Below, piece after piece: positions 32,694 through 41,137 of a DNA stretch of 64,000 nucleotides. The translations under genes were made by a program, and so were the position numbers. The notes under the pieces were generated by a model. It saw only the letters and a list, made by a program, of their open reading frames with translations. It searched no databases and was not told where the DNA came from. The stretch comes from Dokdonella_A soli (GTDB lineage: Bacteria > Pseudomonadota > Gammaproteobacteria > Xanthomonadales > Rhodanobacteraceae): positions 1 through 64,000 of the forward strand of contig NZ_BAAAEU010000015.1 in the NCBI RefSeq assembly GCF_039523175.1, in the 5' to 3' direction. Each line of letters opens with the position of its first letter. The stretch's first letter is position 1.

Positions 32694-33206
32694 ATGTCTG
32701 AATCATTCCTGGGTGAAATCAAGATCATTTCCTGGAACTTCCCGCCGAAGGGCTGGACGTTCTGCAACGGCCAGCTGCTGCCGATCAACCAGAACCAGGG
32801 GCTGTTTTCGCTGCTCGGCACCACCTACGGCGGCGACGGCCGGCAGACGTTCGGGCTGCCGAACCTGCAGGGGCGGGTGTCGCTCGGTTCGGGAAACCAT
32901 GTCCTCGGCGAGCGCGGCGGCGAGACGAGCCACACGCTCAACATCTCGGAGCTGCCGGCGCATGGCCACGGTCTCTCGGCAAACAGTGGCGCAGCCAACG
33001 TGAGCCGGCCGGGCAGCAACGTGCTCGCGAAGGCCGAGGCGGCCAACTACGAAAGTGCGGCGACGCCCGTCACGATGGGCAGCTCCAATAGCGGCCACCT
33101 GGTTGTCGGCAACACCGGCGGCAGCCAGCCGCACGAGAACATGCAGCCGTATCTCGTGCTGAATTTCTGCATCGCGCTGCAAGGCATTTTCCCCTCGCAG
33201 ACCTGA
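32694..33206 (+). CDS. tail-collar domain protein 1 (MdpB-like)
   Basis: The 170-residue protein has the phage tail Collar domain near its N-terminus: GEIKIISWNFPPKGWTFCNG, LLPINQNQGLFSLLGTTYGG, then FGLPNLQGRVSLG. It ends with NMQPYLVLNFCIALQGIFPS. This matches the small tail-fibre-like family that includes microcystin-dependent protein MdpB. There is no signal peptide. In phages such domains trimerise in fibre tips. Here no capsid, tail tube, holin or integrase gene is near, so a non-phage role is likely. GGAGG precedes the start by 5 bp. Confidence 0.9.
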   Translation: MSESFLGEIKIISWNFPPKGWTFCNGQLLPINQNQGLFSLLGTTYGGDGRQTFGLPNLQGRVSLGSGNHVLGERGGETSHTLNISELPAHGHGLSANSGAANVSRPGSNVLAKAEAANYESAATPVTMGSSNSGHLVVGNTGGSQPHENMQPYLVLNFCIALQGIFPSQT

Positions 33207-33220
33207 CCGGAGCCACGCGC

Positions 33221-33718
33221 ATGTCACAACCCTTCATCGGCGAGATCCGCATGTTCGGTGGCAACTTCGCCCCGGTCGGCTGGGCATTCTGCGAAGGGCA
33301 GGTGCAGGCGATTGATCAGAACCAAAGTTTGTTCCAGCTGATCGGCACCGCCTACGGCGGCGATGGCCAGACCACGTTCGCGCTGCCCGACTTGCGCGGC
33401 CGGTTGCCGATCCACGTCGGACCCGGATTCGCGCTCGGCCAGACCGGCGGCGCCGAGAGCGTCACGCTGACCACCAGCCAGATCCCGGCGCACGGCCACG
33501 CACCACAGGCGTCGCGCGGCGGCACATCCAGCGTCAATCCGGCCGGCAACATGCTCGCGGCCGGCGGCGTCACCATGTACACCAACTCGCTGGCGACGCC
33601 GGTCGCGATGCCTCCGACGCAGTCCTCCGGCGGCAGCCAGCCGCACACCAACATGCAGCCGTACCTGTGCGTCAACTACATCATTTCGCTGTTCGGCATT
33701 TTCCCGTCTCAAACCTGA
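33221..33718 (+). CDS. tail-collar domain protein 2 (MdpB-like)
   Basis: A 165-residue paralogue of its neighbours, with GEIRMFGGNFAPVGWAFCEG, VQAIDQNQSLFQLIGTAYGG and FALPDLRGRLPIHVG. It ends NMQPYLCVNYIISLFGIFPS. The central segment (AHGHAPQASRGGTSSVNPAG) differs most between the three copies and is where binding specificity would lie by analogy with fibre tips. The gene starts 14 bp after the stop of copy 1, so it is in the same operon. No export signal is seen. Confidence 0.9.
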   Translation: MSQPFIGEIRMFGGNFAPVGWAFCEGQVQAIDQNQSLFQLIGTAYGGDGQTTFALPDLRGRLPIHVGPGFALGQTGGAESVTLTTSQIPAHGHAPQASRGGTSSVNPAGNMLAAGGVTMYTNSLATPVAMPPTQSSGGSQPHTNMQPYLCVNYIISLFGIFPSQT

Positions 33719-33726
33719 GAAGCACC

Positions 33727-34242
33727 ATGGCGAATCCCTTCCTTGCGGAAATCCGGCTGCTGCCCTTCAACTTTCCACCCAAGGGGTGGGCGTTCTGCGC
33801 TGGCCAGATTTACCCCATTAGTCAGAACACCGCGCTGTTCTCGCTGCTCGGCACCACCTACGGCGGGAATGGCACGTCCAACTTCGCGCTGCCGAACCTG
33901 CAGGGCTGTGCGGCGATGCATCCTGGCCAGGGGCTGGGCTTGAGCCTGCACAACCTCGGTGAAACCGGTGGCTCGGAGACCGTGACCTTGCTGCAGAGCG
34001 AGATGCCCGCGCACACCCACACGGTCAGCGCGCAGGACGGCGACGGCGCGGTGGCGGATCCGACCAACAACTTCATCGGCAATTCCGCGGGCCTGGCCTT
34101 CCTCAACGGATTGGCGAATACGAGCACCCACCCGATGTCGACGAGCGTGGCCGGAGGCAACCAGCCGCACAACAACATGATGCCGTACCTGACGTTGAAC
34201 TACTGCATCGCGATGCAGGGCGTCTACCCGTCGCGCGGCTGA
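33727..34242 (+). CDS. tail-collar domain protein 3 (MdpB-like)
   Basis: The third paralogue, with 171 residues: AEIRLLPFNFPPKGWAFCAG, IYPISQNTALFSLLGTTYGG, then FALPNLQGCAAMHPGQG, ending NMMPYLTLNYCIAMQGVYPS. It starts at the ATG 8 bp after the stop of copy 2; the frame is open upstream, but that overlaps copy 2. The three copies are clearly diverged from each other, arguing for distinct roles or hetero-oligomers and not for recent duplication. The acetyltransferase gene follows after 13 bp. Confidence 0.9.
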   Translation: MANPFLAEIRLLPFNFPPKGWAFCAGQIYPISQNTALFSLLGTTYGGNGTSNFALPNLQGCAAMHPGQGLGLSLHNLGETGGSETVTLLQSEMPAHTHTVSAQDGDGAVADPTNNFIGNSAGLAFLNGLANTSTHPMSTSVAGGNQPHNNMMPYLTLNYCIAMQGVYPSRG

Positions 34243-34255
34243 CGCAGGCGGAAAC

Positions 34256-34735
34256 ATGACGATGGCGACTGCGCTGCGCCCGACGCGACCGGAGGATCTG
34301 GGCTTCCTGCAGGAGGTCTATGCCGGCACGCGTGCGGACGAACTGGCGCGGACGCCGTGGAGCGCGGAGCAGAAGCAGGCGTTCGTGCGCATGCAGTTCG
34401 ATGCGCAGCACACCTACTACCGCCAGCAGTTCGCCGATGCGGCCTACGAGGTCATCCTGCTCGATGGCGTGCCGGTCGGACGGCTGTACACCGACCGGCG
34501 TGCGGACGAGATCCGGATCCTCGATATCGCGCTGCTGCCGGAATACCGCAATTGCGGCATCGGGTCGCGATATCTGCGCGACATCCAGGAGGAAGCGCAG
34601 CAGGCCGGACGCGCGGTGCGCATCCATGTGGAAATGTTCAATCCGGCGCGACGTCTGTACGACCGGATGGGTTTCCGCCCGGTCCAGGAAGACGGCGTTT
34701 ACCTGCTGATGGAATGGAGAGCCGATGCAGCTTGA
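34256..34735 (+). CDS. GNAT-family N-acetyltransferase
   Basis: The 159-residue protein has a GNAT fold: TRPEDLGFLQEVYAGTRADE at the N-terminus, the beta4-alpha3 acetyl-CoA motif LPEYRNCGIGSRYLRDIQEE (the R/QxxGxG/A signature as RNCGIG), and the closing RLYDRMGFRPVQEDGVYLLM. It should acetylate an amino group; its genetic place between collar proteins and a DUF6916 protein suggests one of those is the substrate. Its stop lies 11 bp inside the next gene, indicating translational coupling. An ATG two codons in is an alternative start. Confidence 0.92.
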   Translation: MTMATALRPTRPEDLGFLQEVYAGTRADELARTPWSAEQKQAFVRMQFDAQHTYYRQQFADAAYEVILLDGVPVGRLYTDRRADEIRILDIALLPEYRNCGIGSRYLRDIQEEAQQAGRAVRIHVEMFNPARRLYDRMGFRPVQEDGVYLLMEWRADAA

Positions 34736-35024
34736 CCAGCTGACCAGCGCTGATTTCAGGCCACATCTGGGCGAGGAATTCCGCATCCATTACAGCGGCG
34801 AACTGCCGCTGACGGTCAGGCTGAGCCAGGTCGATGACTTCCAGCCTGGCGCACGCCATCCGGGACGGGCGCCGTTTTCGCTGTTGTTCCATGGTCCAAA
34901 GGAAGGTTATCTCCGGCAGGGAACGTATACGGTGGAACACCCGCAGATGGGCCGTGCGGAGATCTTCATCGTGCCGCTCGGCAACGACGAGGCGGGTATG
35001 CGCTACGAGGTTGTTTTCGGCTGA
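34725..35024 (+). CDS. DUF6916-family protein
   Basis: This small, 99-residue beta-rich protein matches the DUF6916 pattern: LTSADFRPHLGEEFRI, then GPKEGYLRQGTYTVEHPQMG and EIFIVPLGNDEAGMRYEVVF. Proteins of this type are encoded with tail-collar proteins in many bacteria, and their function is unknown. It overlaps the acetyltransferase gene by 11 bp and has no signal peptide. The size and all-beta character would suit a capping or adaptor subunit for the collar proteins, which is inference. Confidence 0.8.
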   Translation: MQLDQLTSADFRPHLGEEFRIHYSGELPLTVRLSQVDDFQPGARHPGRAPFSLLFHGPKEGYLRQGTYTVEHPQMGRAEIFIVPLGNDEAGMRYEVVFG

Positions 35025-35086
35025 AGGTTGGTGTGACCGCGCTGCGCGGGTGCTGCACTCACAGGGTTCGATACAGGGGCGTTGCA

Positions 35087-38000
35087 ATGATCCGTCGTTT
35101 GCTTTCCCGGACCGCGACAAGCGGTCGGCCGTCGGCGCGCATGCGCATGACGCTGGCCGTTGCGACATTGTTCGTCGCTTTGCTGGCGCCGATCCTGGCG
35201 GTCGCCGCCACCACATGGACGGTCAACGATCGTGGCGACATTGGAGGCACGACCTGCGGCGTCGGCCTCTGCGAGCTGCGCGATGCGATCAACAAGGCGG
35301 CTTCCGGCGACACGATCACCTTCGATCCGAGCCTGGCCGGGGCAACCATCGCGCTCACCCGCGGCGAACTTTCGATCACCGACAAAAGCCTGACGATCTC
35401 GGGCATCGGCGCGAATCTGCTCACCATCAGCGGCAACCACGCGTCGCGCATCTTCAACATCGCTTCGTCGACCGCGCCGCCGATCATGACGGTCAGCATC
35501 TCGGGCTTGACGCTGAGCAATGGCGGGGCTGGCGTCGACACCAGCGGCGGCGCCGTGTTCATCAGCAAGCCGAACAGCAACACCGCCGTGCTCAACGTGA
35601 ACCTCGATCGCCTCGCGATCCAGAGCAGCACGGCCGGCACGACCGCGAACACCACGTATTCACAAGGCGGCGGCATCTACAGCCAGCGCGCGGTGCTGCG
35701 GATCACCAACAGCACGATCAGCGGCAATACGTCGTACGGCCCCAGCGCCAACGGCGGCGGCGTGCTCGCGACGGGCAGCTACAGCAATGGCAGCGTTGCG
35801 TCGAACGGCAACGCGTTGACCATCATCAACAGCACGATCACCGGCAATGCGGCGGTCGATCCCGCCAACGGTAGCGTGCCGACTGGCGGCGGCGTGGAGT
35901 TCGCGTTTGGCACCGCGACCATCCTCAACAGCACGATCGACAACAACACGGCCGTGCATGCGGCGAATCTGCACAACGGCAATGCCTCGAGCACCGGCTT
36001 TCCGTTCACGCTCAGGAACAGCATCGTCGCGAATGCGAACGGTTCGGATGCGGCCGGTCCCAATATCGGTGGCCCGATCAGTGATGCCGAGTACGCCCTG
36101 GTCGACAACGATGCCTCGGTGACCTATACCGGCACGAAAGTCGCCGTCACCACGGGTCAGAATCCGAACCTCGGCGCGCTCGGCAGCAATGGCGGCCCAA
36201 CCCCGACCCAGGTGCCCGCGTCGGGCAGCCCCGCGATCAACACCGGCGATCCGGCCGGCTGCAAGGATGACGCGGGCGCAACGCTGACCACCGATCAGCG
36301 CGGTTCGCAGCGGCCCGATCCGGGCAACCGTTGCGATCTCGGCGCCTACGAGCGCTTCGACCTTGCGCTGACGCCAGCGGTCCTGCCGCCAGCGACCGCC
36401 GGCATTGCCTATGGTGTGACGGTGGGTGTCGCGGCGAGCCAAGGCATCCCCACCTATGCGGTCACCAGCGGCTCGCTCGCGCCGTTCACGCTGAACAGCG
36501 CGACGGGTGCGATCAGCGGATCCAGCACCGTCGCCGCAATCCTCAGTTTCACGATCACGGCCACCGATCAGCTCAAGAACACCGGCAGCAAGGCCTACAC
36601 GCTCGTGATCAATGGCGGCCCGGCATCGACGCTGGTCGTCGATTCGTTCCCGTCACCGACGACCGCGGGTGCCGCGCACAACGTCAGGGTCACCGCGAAA
36701 GACACGTTCGGCAACGTCGCCAACCTGTATACGGGCACCGTGCATCTCACCAGCAGCGATGGCGCGGCAGTGCTGCCCGCCAACTACACATTCGTTGCGG
36801 GCGACAACGGTGTTCACGCGCTCGGCGTGACGCTGAAGACGGCCGGTACGCAGTCGATCGCCGCCACGGATACGGTGACCGCCAGCATCACCGGCGCGCA
36901 GACCGGGATCGTCGTGAATCCGGCAGCGGCGGCAACGCTTGCTCTCAGCGGGTATCCGTCGCCGGTCACCGCGGGCACCTCGGGTGTGATCACGGTCACC
37001 GCGACGGATGCGTATGGCAACACGGCGACGGGTTATGCCGGCACGATTCATTTCACCAGCAGCGACGGCGCAGTCGCATTGCCAGCGAACTCTACGCTGG
37101 CGAACGGCGTGGGCACGTTCAACGCGACGCTGAAGACGGCCGGGACGCAGTCGATCACCGCGACCGATACGCTCAACGGGGCGCTGACGGCCACGCAAGG
37201 CGGCATCGTGGTCAATGCGGGCGCGGCCACCGGCTTCACCGCTGGCGGCTATCCGTCACCGGCCACTGCAGGTACGTCCGGCAGCTTCACGGTGACCGCC
37301 AGGGACGCATTCGGCAATCTGGCCGTGAGTTACGCGGGCACTGTGCATTTCAGCAGCAGCGACGGCGCTGCGATCCTACCGGCCAACAGCGGCCTGGCGG
37401 GCGGTGTCGGCACGTTCAATGCGACGCTGAAGACGGCGGGTACGCAAGGCATCGCCGCAATCGACACGGGCAACGCGTCGATCACCGGCACGCAAGCCGG
37501 CATCGTGGTGAACGCCGCGGCGGCTGCCACGTTCATGGTGAGCGGCTATCCGTCACCGGTTGCCGCGGGCTCATCCAACGGCTTCAGCGTGACCGCCAAG
37601 GACGCGTTCGGCAACACGGCGACAGGCTACGCGGGCATCGTCCACTTCACCAGCAGCGACTCGGCCGCGATGCTTCCGGCCAATGCGCCGCTGACCAACG
37701 GTGTCGGCCTGTTCAACGCGACGCTCAAGACCGTGGGAACGCAGTCCTTGACCGCGACCGATACGGCCACCGCGTCGGTCACGGGAACGCAAACCGGCAT
37801 CGTGGTCAACCCGGGCGCCGGCGCCACGTTCACGGTGAGCACGTATCCGTCGCCGGTCACGGCCGGCACATCGAACAGCTTCACCGTGACCGCCAAGGAT
37901 TCGTCCGGCAACACGGCGACGGGCTATACGGGCACGGTGCACTTCACGAGCAGCGACGGCTCGGCCGTGCTGCCTGCGAATGCAACGCTGAGCAGCGGTG

Positions 38001-40696
38001 TCGGCACGTTCAGCGCAACGCTCAAGACCGCCGGTACCCAGTCGCTGACCGCGACCGACACGGTCACCGCGTCGATCACGGGTAAGCAAACGGGAATCGT
38101 GGTCAATGCAGCCGCGGCGAGCGTGCTCGCGGTCAGCGGTTATCCGTCACCGATCACTGCAGGTACCTCCAACACCTTCAGCGTGACCGCCACGGATGCG
38201 TACGGCAATACCGTAACGGGTTACACCGGCACGGTGCACTTCACCAGCAGCGATACGGCGGGCGTGCTGCCCGCCAACGGCGTGCTGACCAATGGCGTCG
38301 GCACGTTCAGCGCGGCGCTCAAGACGTCGGGCACGCAATCGATCACGGCGACCGATACGGTCACCGCATCGATCACCGGCGCGCAAACGGGCATCGTGGT
38401 CAACGCGGGAGCAGTGACGAAGTACATCGTGAGCGGTTATCCGTCGTTGGTTGCTGCGGGCACGTCCAACGGCTTCAGCGTCATAGCCAAGGACGCGTTC
38501 GGCAACACCGCGACGGGCTATGTGGGCACGGCCCACTTCACGAGCAGCGACTCGGCCGCGGTGCTGCCGGCCGATGCGCCGCTGACCAACGGCATCGGCT
38601 TGTTCAACGCGACCCTCAGGACGGTGGGCACGCAATCGTTGACCGCGACCGATACGGCTACCGCGTCGATCACCGGCACGCAGGCCGGCATTGTGGTCAA
38701 CCCGGGTGCCGCGGCCACGTTCCTGGTCAATGCGTATCCGTCACCGGTGACGGCCGGCACCTCGCACGGCTTCACCGTGACCGCCAAGGATGCGTCCGGC
38801 AATACGGCAACGGGTTACACGGGCACGGTCCACCTGACTAGCACGGACGCGCAAGGCGCATTGCCTGCCGATTACGTGTTCACGGCGGGGGATGCGGGCG
38901 TGCGCGCGTTCACGGCGACGTTGAAGACTTCCGGCACGCAGTCGATCACGGCGACCGACACGGTCACCGCATCGATCACCGGCGCGCAAACGGGCATCGT
39001 GGTCAATGCGGGCGCTGCCACCACACTCGCGGTCAGCGGTTATCCGTCACCGGTCACGGCCGGCACGGTCAACGGCTTCACCGTGGCCGCCAAGGACGCG
39101 TTCGGCAATGTCGCGATGGGTTACACGGGCACGGTTCACCTGACGAGCACGGACGCGCAAGCCGTATTGCCCGCCGACTACCTGTTCACAGTGGGTGATG
39201 CAGGCACGCATGCGTTCACGGCCACGCTGAAGACGGCAGGCACGCGATCGATCACGGCAACCGACACGGCCACCGCGTCGATCACCGGCACGCAGGCAAG
39301 CATCACGGTGAATGCAGCGGCGGCGAGCACGCTCAACGTCAGCGGCTATCCCTCGCCGGTCAAGCAGGGATCGTCCAATCCGTTCACGGTGACCGCCAAG
39401 GATGCGTTCGGCAACACGGCAACGGGCTACGCCGGCACGGTCCATCTCACCAGCAGTGATGGCATGGCCGTCCTGCCGGCCGACTACGGCTTCGCCGCCA
39501 TCGACAACGGCGTCCATGTGTTCAATGCGACGCTGAAGACGGCGGGCACGCAGTCGATCACCGCGACCGATACGGCCAGCGGGACGATCGCCGGCGCGCA
39601 AATGGGGATCGTGGTCAAGCCGATGTATGTGGTCAGCGCCAGCGTCAACGGCGGCAACGGCACGATTTCGCCCACCACGCAGTCGGTGGATGCGGGTTCG
39701 CCAGCCAGCCTGACGCTGGTACCGAGCGCGGGTTACCACGCGCTCATCGATCCAGCCACGACCTGCCCAGGCGGTACCTTGAGTGGTGGCACGTACACCA
39801 CCGCGAACATCACCGCGGACTGTAGCGTCGTGGCGAAGTTCGTGGCCGACGCGCTGCCGGTGCTCGCGATCACCGTCACTGACCGCCGCACCCATGCGCG
39901 TTACGGCATGCTGCTCAACTACACAGTGACCGTTACCAACAGCGGCGGCGATGCCGCCGGTGTGACCCTTGCCAACACGGTCCCGGCACAGCTCGATGCG
40001 GTCAACACCACCTGGATCTGCGACAGCGGTGGCGGTGGCGCGACCTGCAGTGCCACCGGCACCGGCGCGCTCGCCGACAGCGGCGTCGTGATTCCGGCCG
40101 GGCGCAGCCTGACCTGGCAGGTCACCGCGCCGGTGCGCGTCGACGCGGTTGGCGCAACCGTCGACTACAGCGTGAGCGCGAGCCGCGCCGGATCCAGCGT
40201 GAGCGCCACCGACAGCGACATCCTGGTGATCTTCCGCGACGGCTTCGACGTGCCCTACGGAGACGGTACGGGGACCGCCGAGTCGCCGACGGCAATGTTC
40301 GCCAGCTGTCCTGCCGACCCAGCGCCCGAGATCTTCGATGACACCCGCATGCGCGTCCTGACCGTGCCGACCTCGTTGGCGAAAGCGCCGGTCGATGCGC
40401 TGCTCGTTGCGCGCACCGGCACCGTCGCCGGATTCCGCGTCGAGCGTCTCAATTTTGGCGCCACGCCGCGTGTGCGGCTGGTGGTCATCGCGCAGGACGG
40501 CAGCGAGCATGCCAGCGCATGGGCGACGACCACGGCAGGCGCAGCGCTGGCTGTTGCCACGGCCAATGCAGCCGATGGCGGTCGCGTGCTGTTGCTCGAG
40601 GGTGCTGCGTCCCCGCTCGTGATGCCGTTGCCCGCCGGCATCACGAGCACGTTTCGCATCCAGACCCAACCCATGTCCGAAGGCGCCTGCCAGTAG
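35087..40696 (+). CDS. giant secreted repeat protein (choice-of-anchor Q, Ig-like repeats)
   Basis: The 1,869-residue product has a long signal peptide (to about residue 42). The N-terminal 380 residues form a right-handed parallel beta-helix of the choice-of-anchor-Q/CSLREA type (TWTVNDRGDIGGTTCGVGLC, ELRDAINKAASGDTITF). An Ig-like PIG domain follows, then ten repeats of about 92-97 residues (SGYPSPVTAGTS, GNTATGYTGTVHFTSSDG, LKTAGTQSITATDTVTASIT). After these come an InlB-like repeat (VNGGNGTISPTTQSVDAG), a DUF11-like domain and IFRDGFD, then a 145-residue C-terminal domain. It is likely a surface adhesin or extracellular scaffold. The start follows AGGGGC, 62 bp after the DUF6916 gene. Confidence 0.9.
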   Translation: MIRRLLSRTATSGRPSARMRMTLAVATLFVALLAPILAVAATTWTVNDRGDIGGTTCGVGLCELRDAINKAASGDTITFDPSLAGATIALTRGELSITDKSLTISGIGANLLTISGNHASRIFNIASSTAPPIMTVSISGLTLSNGGAGVDTSGGAVFISKPNSNTAVLNVNLDRLAIQSSTAGTTANTTYSQGGGIYSQRAVLRITNSTISGNTSYGPSANGGGVLATGSYSNGSVASNGNALTIINSTITGNAAVDPANGSVPTGGGVEFAFGTATILNSTIDNNTAVHAANLHNGNASSTGFPFTLRNSIVANANGSDAAGPNIGGPISDAEYALVDNDASVTYTGTKVAVTTGQNPNLGALGSNGGPTPTQVPASGSPAINTGDPAGCKDDAGATLTTDQRGSQRPDPGNRCDLGAYERFDLALTPAVLPPATAGIAYGVTVGVAASQGIPTYAVTSGSLAPFTLNSATGAISGSSTVAAILSFTITATDQLKNTGSKAYTLVINGGPASTLVVDSFPSPTTAGAAHNVRVTAKDTFGNVANLYTGTVHLTSSDGAAVLPANYTFVAGDNGVHALGVTLKTAGTQSIAATDTVTASITGAQTGIVVNPAAAATLALSGYPSPVTAGTSGVITVTATDAYGNTATGYAGTIHFTSSDGAVALPANSTLANGVGTFNATLKTAGTQSITATDTLNGALTATQGGIVVNAGAATGFTAGGYPSPATAGTSGSFTVTARDAFGNLAVSYAGTVHFSSSDGAAILPANSGLAGGVGTFNATLKTAGTQGIAAIDTGNASITGTQAGIVVNAAAAATFMVSGYPSPVAAGSSNGFSVTAKDAFGNTATGYAGIVHFTSSDSAAMLPANAPLTNGVGLFNATLKTVGTQSLTATDTATASVTGTQTGIVVNPGAGATFTVSTYPSPVTAGTSNSFTVTAKDSSGNTATGYTGTVHFTSSDGSAVLPANATLSSGVGTFSATLKTAGTQSLTATDTVTASITGKQTGIVVNAAAASVLAVSGYPSPITAGTSNTFSVTATDAYGNTVTGYTGTVHFTSSDTAGVLPANGVLTNGVGTFSAALKTSGTQSITATDTVTASITGAQTGIVVNAGAVTKYIVSGYPSLVAAGTSNGFSVIAKDAFGNTATGYVGTAHFTSSDSAAVLPADAPLTNGIGLFNATLRTVGTQSLTATDTATASITGTQAGIVVNPGAAATFLVNAYPSPVTAGTSHGFTVTAKDASGNTATGYTGTVHLTSTDAQGALPADYVFTAGDAGVRAFTATLKTSGTQSITATDTVTASITGAQTGIVVNAGAATTLAVSGYPSPVTAGTVNGFTVAAKDAFGNVAMGYTGTVHLTSTDAQAVLPADYLFTVGDAGTHAFTATLKTAGTRSITATDTATASITGTQASITVNAAAASTLNVSGYPSPVKQGSSNPFTVTAKDAFGNTATGYAGTVHLTSSDGMAVLPADYGFAAIDNGVHVFNATLKTAGTQSITATDTASGTIAGAQMGIVVKPMYVVSASVNGGNGTISPTTQSVDAGSPASLTLVPSAGYHALIDPATTCPGGTLSGGTYTTANITADCSVVAKFVADALPVLAITVTDRRTHARYGMLLNYTVTVTNSGGDAAGVTLANTVPAQLDAVNTTWICDSGGGGATCSATGTGALADSGVVIPAGRSLTWQVTAPVRVDAVGATVDYSVSASRAGSSVSATDSDILVIFRDGFDVPYGDGTGTAESPTAMFASCPADPAPEIFDDTRMRVLTVPTSLAKAPVDALLVARTGTVAGFRVERLNFGATPRVRLVVIAQDGSEHASAWATTTAGAALAVATANAADGGRVLLLEGAASPLVMPLPAGITSTFRIQTQPMSEGACQ
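36622..39624 (+). repeat. ten tandem Ig-like repeat units
   Basis: Ten units of about 280-310 bp encode the Ig-like repeats. Units 2-7 have the short form (HFTSSD, LxNGVGTF), while units 1, 8, 9 and 10 have a form about 3-5 residues longer (HLTS, ADYxFTAGDxGVHAF). The block pattern suggests expansion of each type by recombination. Confidence 0.85.
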
Positions 40697-40698
40697 AC

Positions 40699-40736
40699 CA
40701 TCGCTGCGTCCGCGCTACGACGCGGACGCAGCGATG
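40699..40736. terminator. strong hairpin after the giant adhesin gene
   Basis: Perfect 16-bp arms catcgctgcgtccgcg and cgcggacgcagcgatg flank a 6-base loop, 2 bp after the stop codon. No T-tract follows, but the position and stability suit termination of the whole rightward cluster. Confidence 0.75.
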
Positions 40737-41137
40737 CAGCGCAGGCCGGCAGGTCGCCGGCTGCCGCATCGCCGGCGAGGCGCGTCGAGGCCATCCCGAC
40801 GACCCGCACGCGTGTCGGGCGCCCAACCTGCACGCAACCTTTCACTACTCGCACGGTACCTATATCCAGGCGCGATCGCCGCTGCCTGAGCCGGAACGCT
40901 ACGGGCAACGCGCGTCGCGGCGGAACCGATCGAGGAAGTCATCGGAGAGGCCACTGACGTCCGTCCCGGGAAGCACTTCCCGGCGGCATGGCGATCGCGC
41001 GACATGGAGCGCTTCATCTGAATCTTCAGAGCGGTGTATCCGTTTCGTGGCCGGATGCGTGCGCGGTGTGCAGACGACGCGCAGGTCGACACCCTCGAAC
41101 GGCCGGTGTGTGAAATGCCGATCGGCAGGAGGTACCT
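40737..41137. other. intergenic region without visible gene
   Basis: About 400 bp between the terminator hairpin and the cupredoxin gene. Long frames cross it only because of high GC content; none has a start, ribosome-binding site or motif. It should contain the cupredoxin promoter, which I cannot place. Confidence 0.4.

Noticed and set aside
32694..34242. Prophage or tailocin based on tail-collar genes
   Set aside because: No capsid, portal, tail tube, sheath, baseplate, lysis or integrase genes occur around them, and the neighbours are glycosyltransferase, GNAT and adhesin genes.
39047..40669. 540-codon antisense open frame in the giant adhesin gene
   Set aside because: Composition is Arg/Gly/Ala-rich and repeats with the sense-strand units; no ribosome-binding site or motif.
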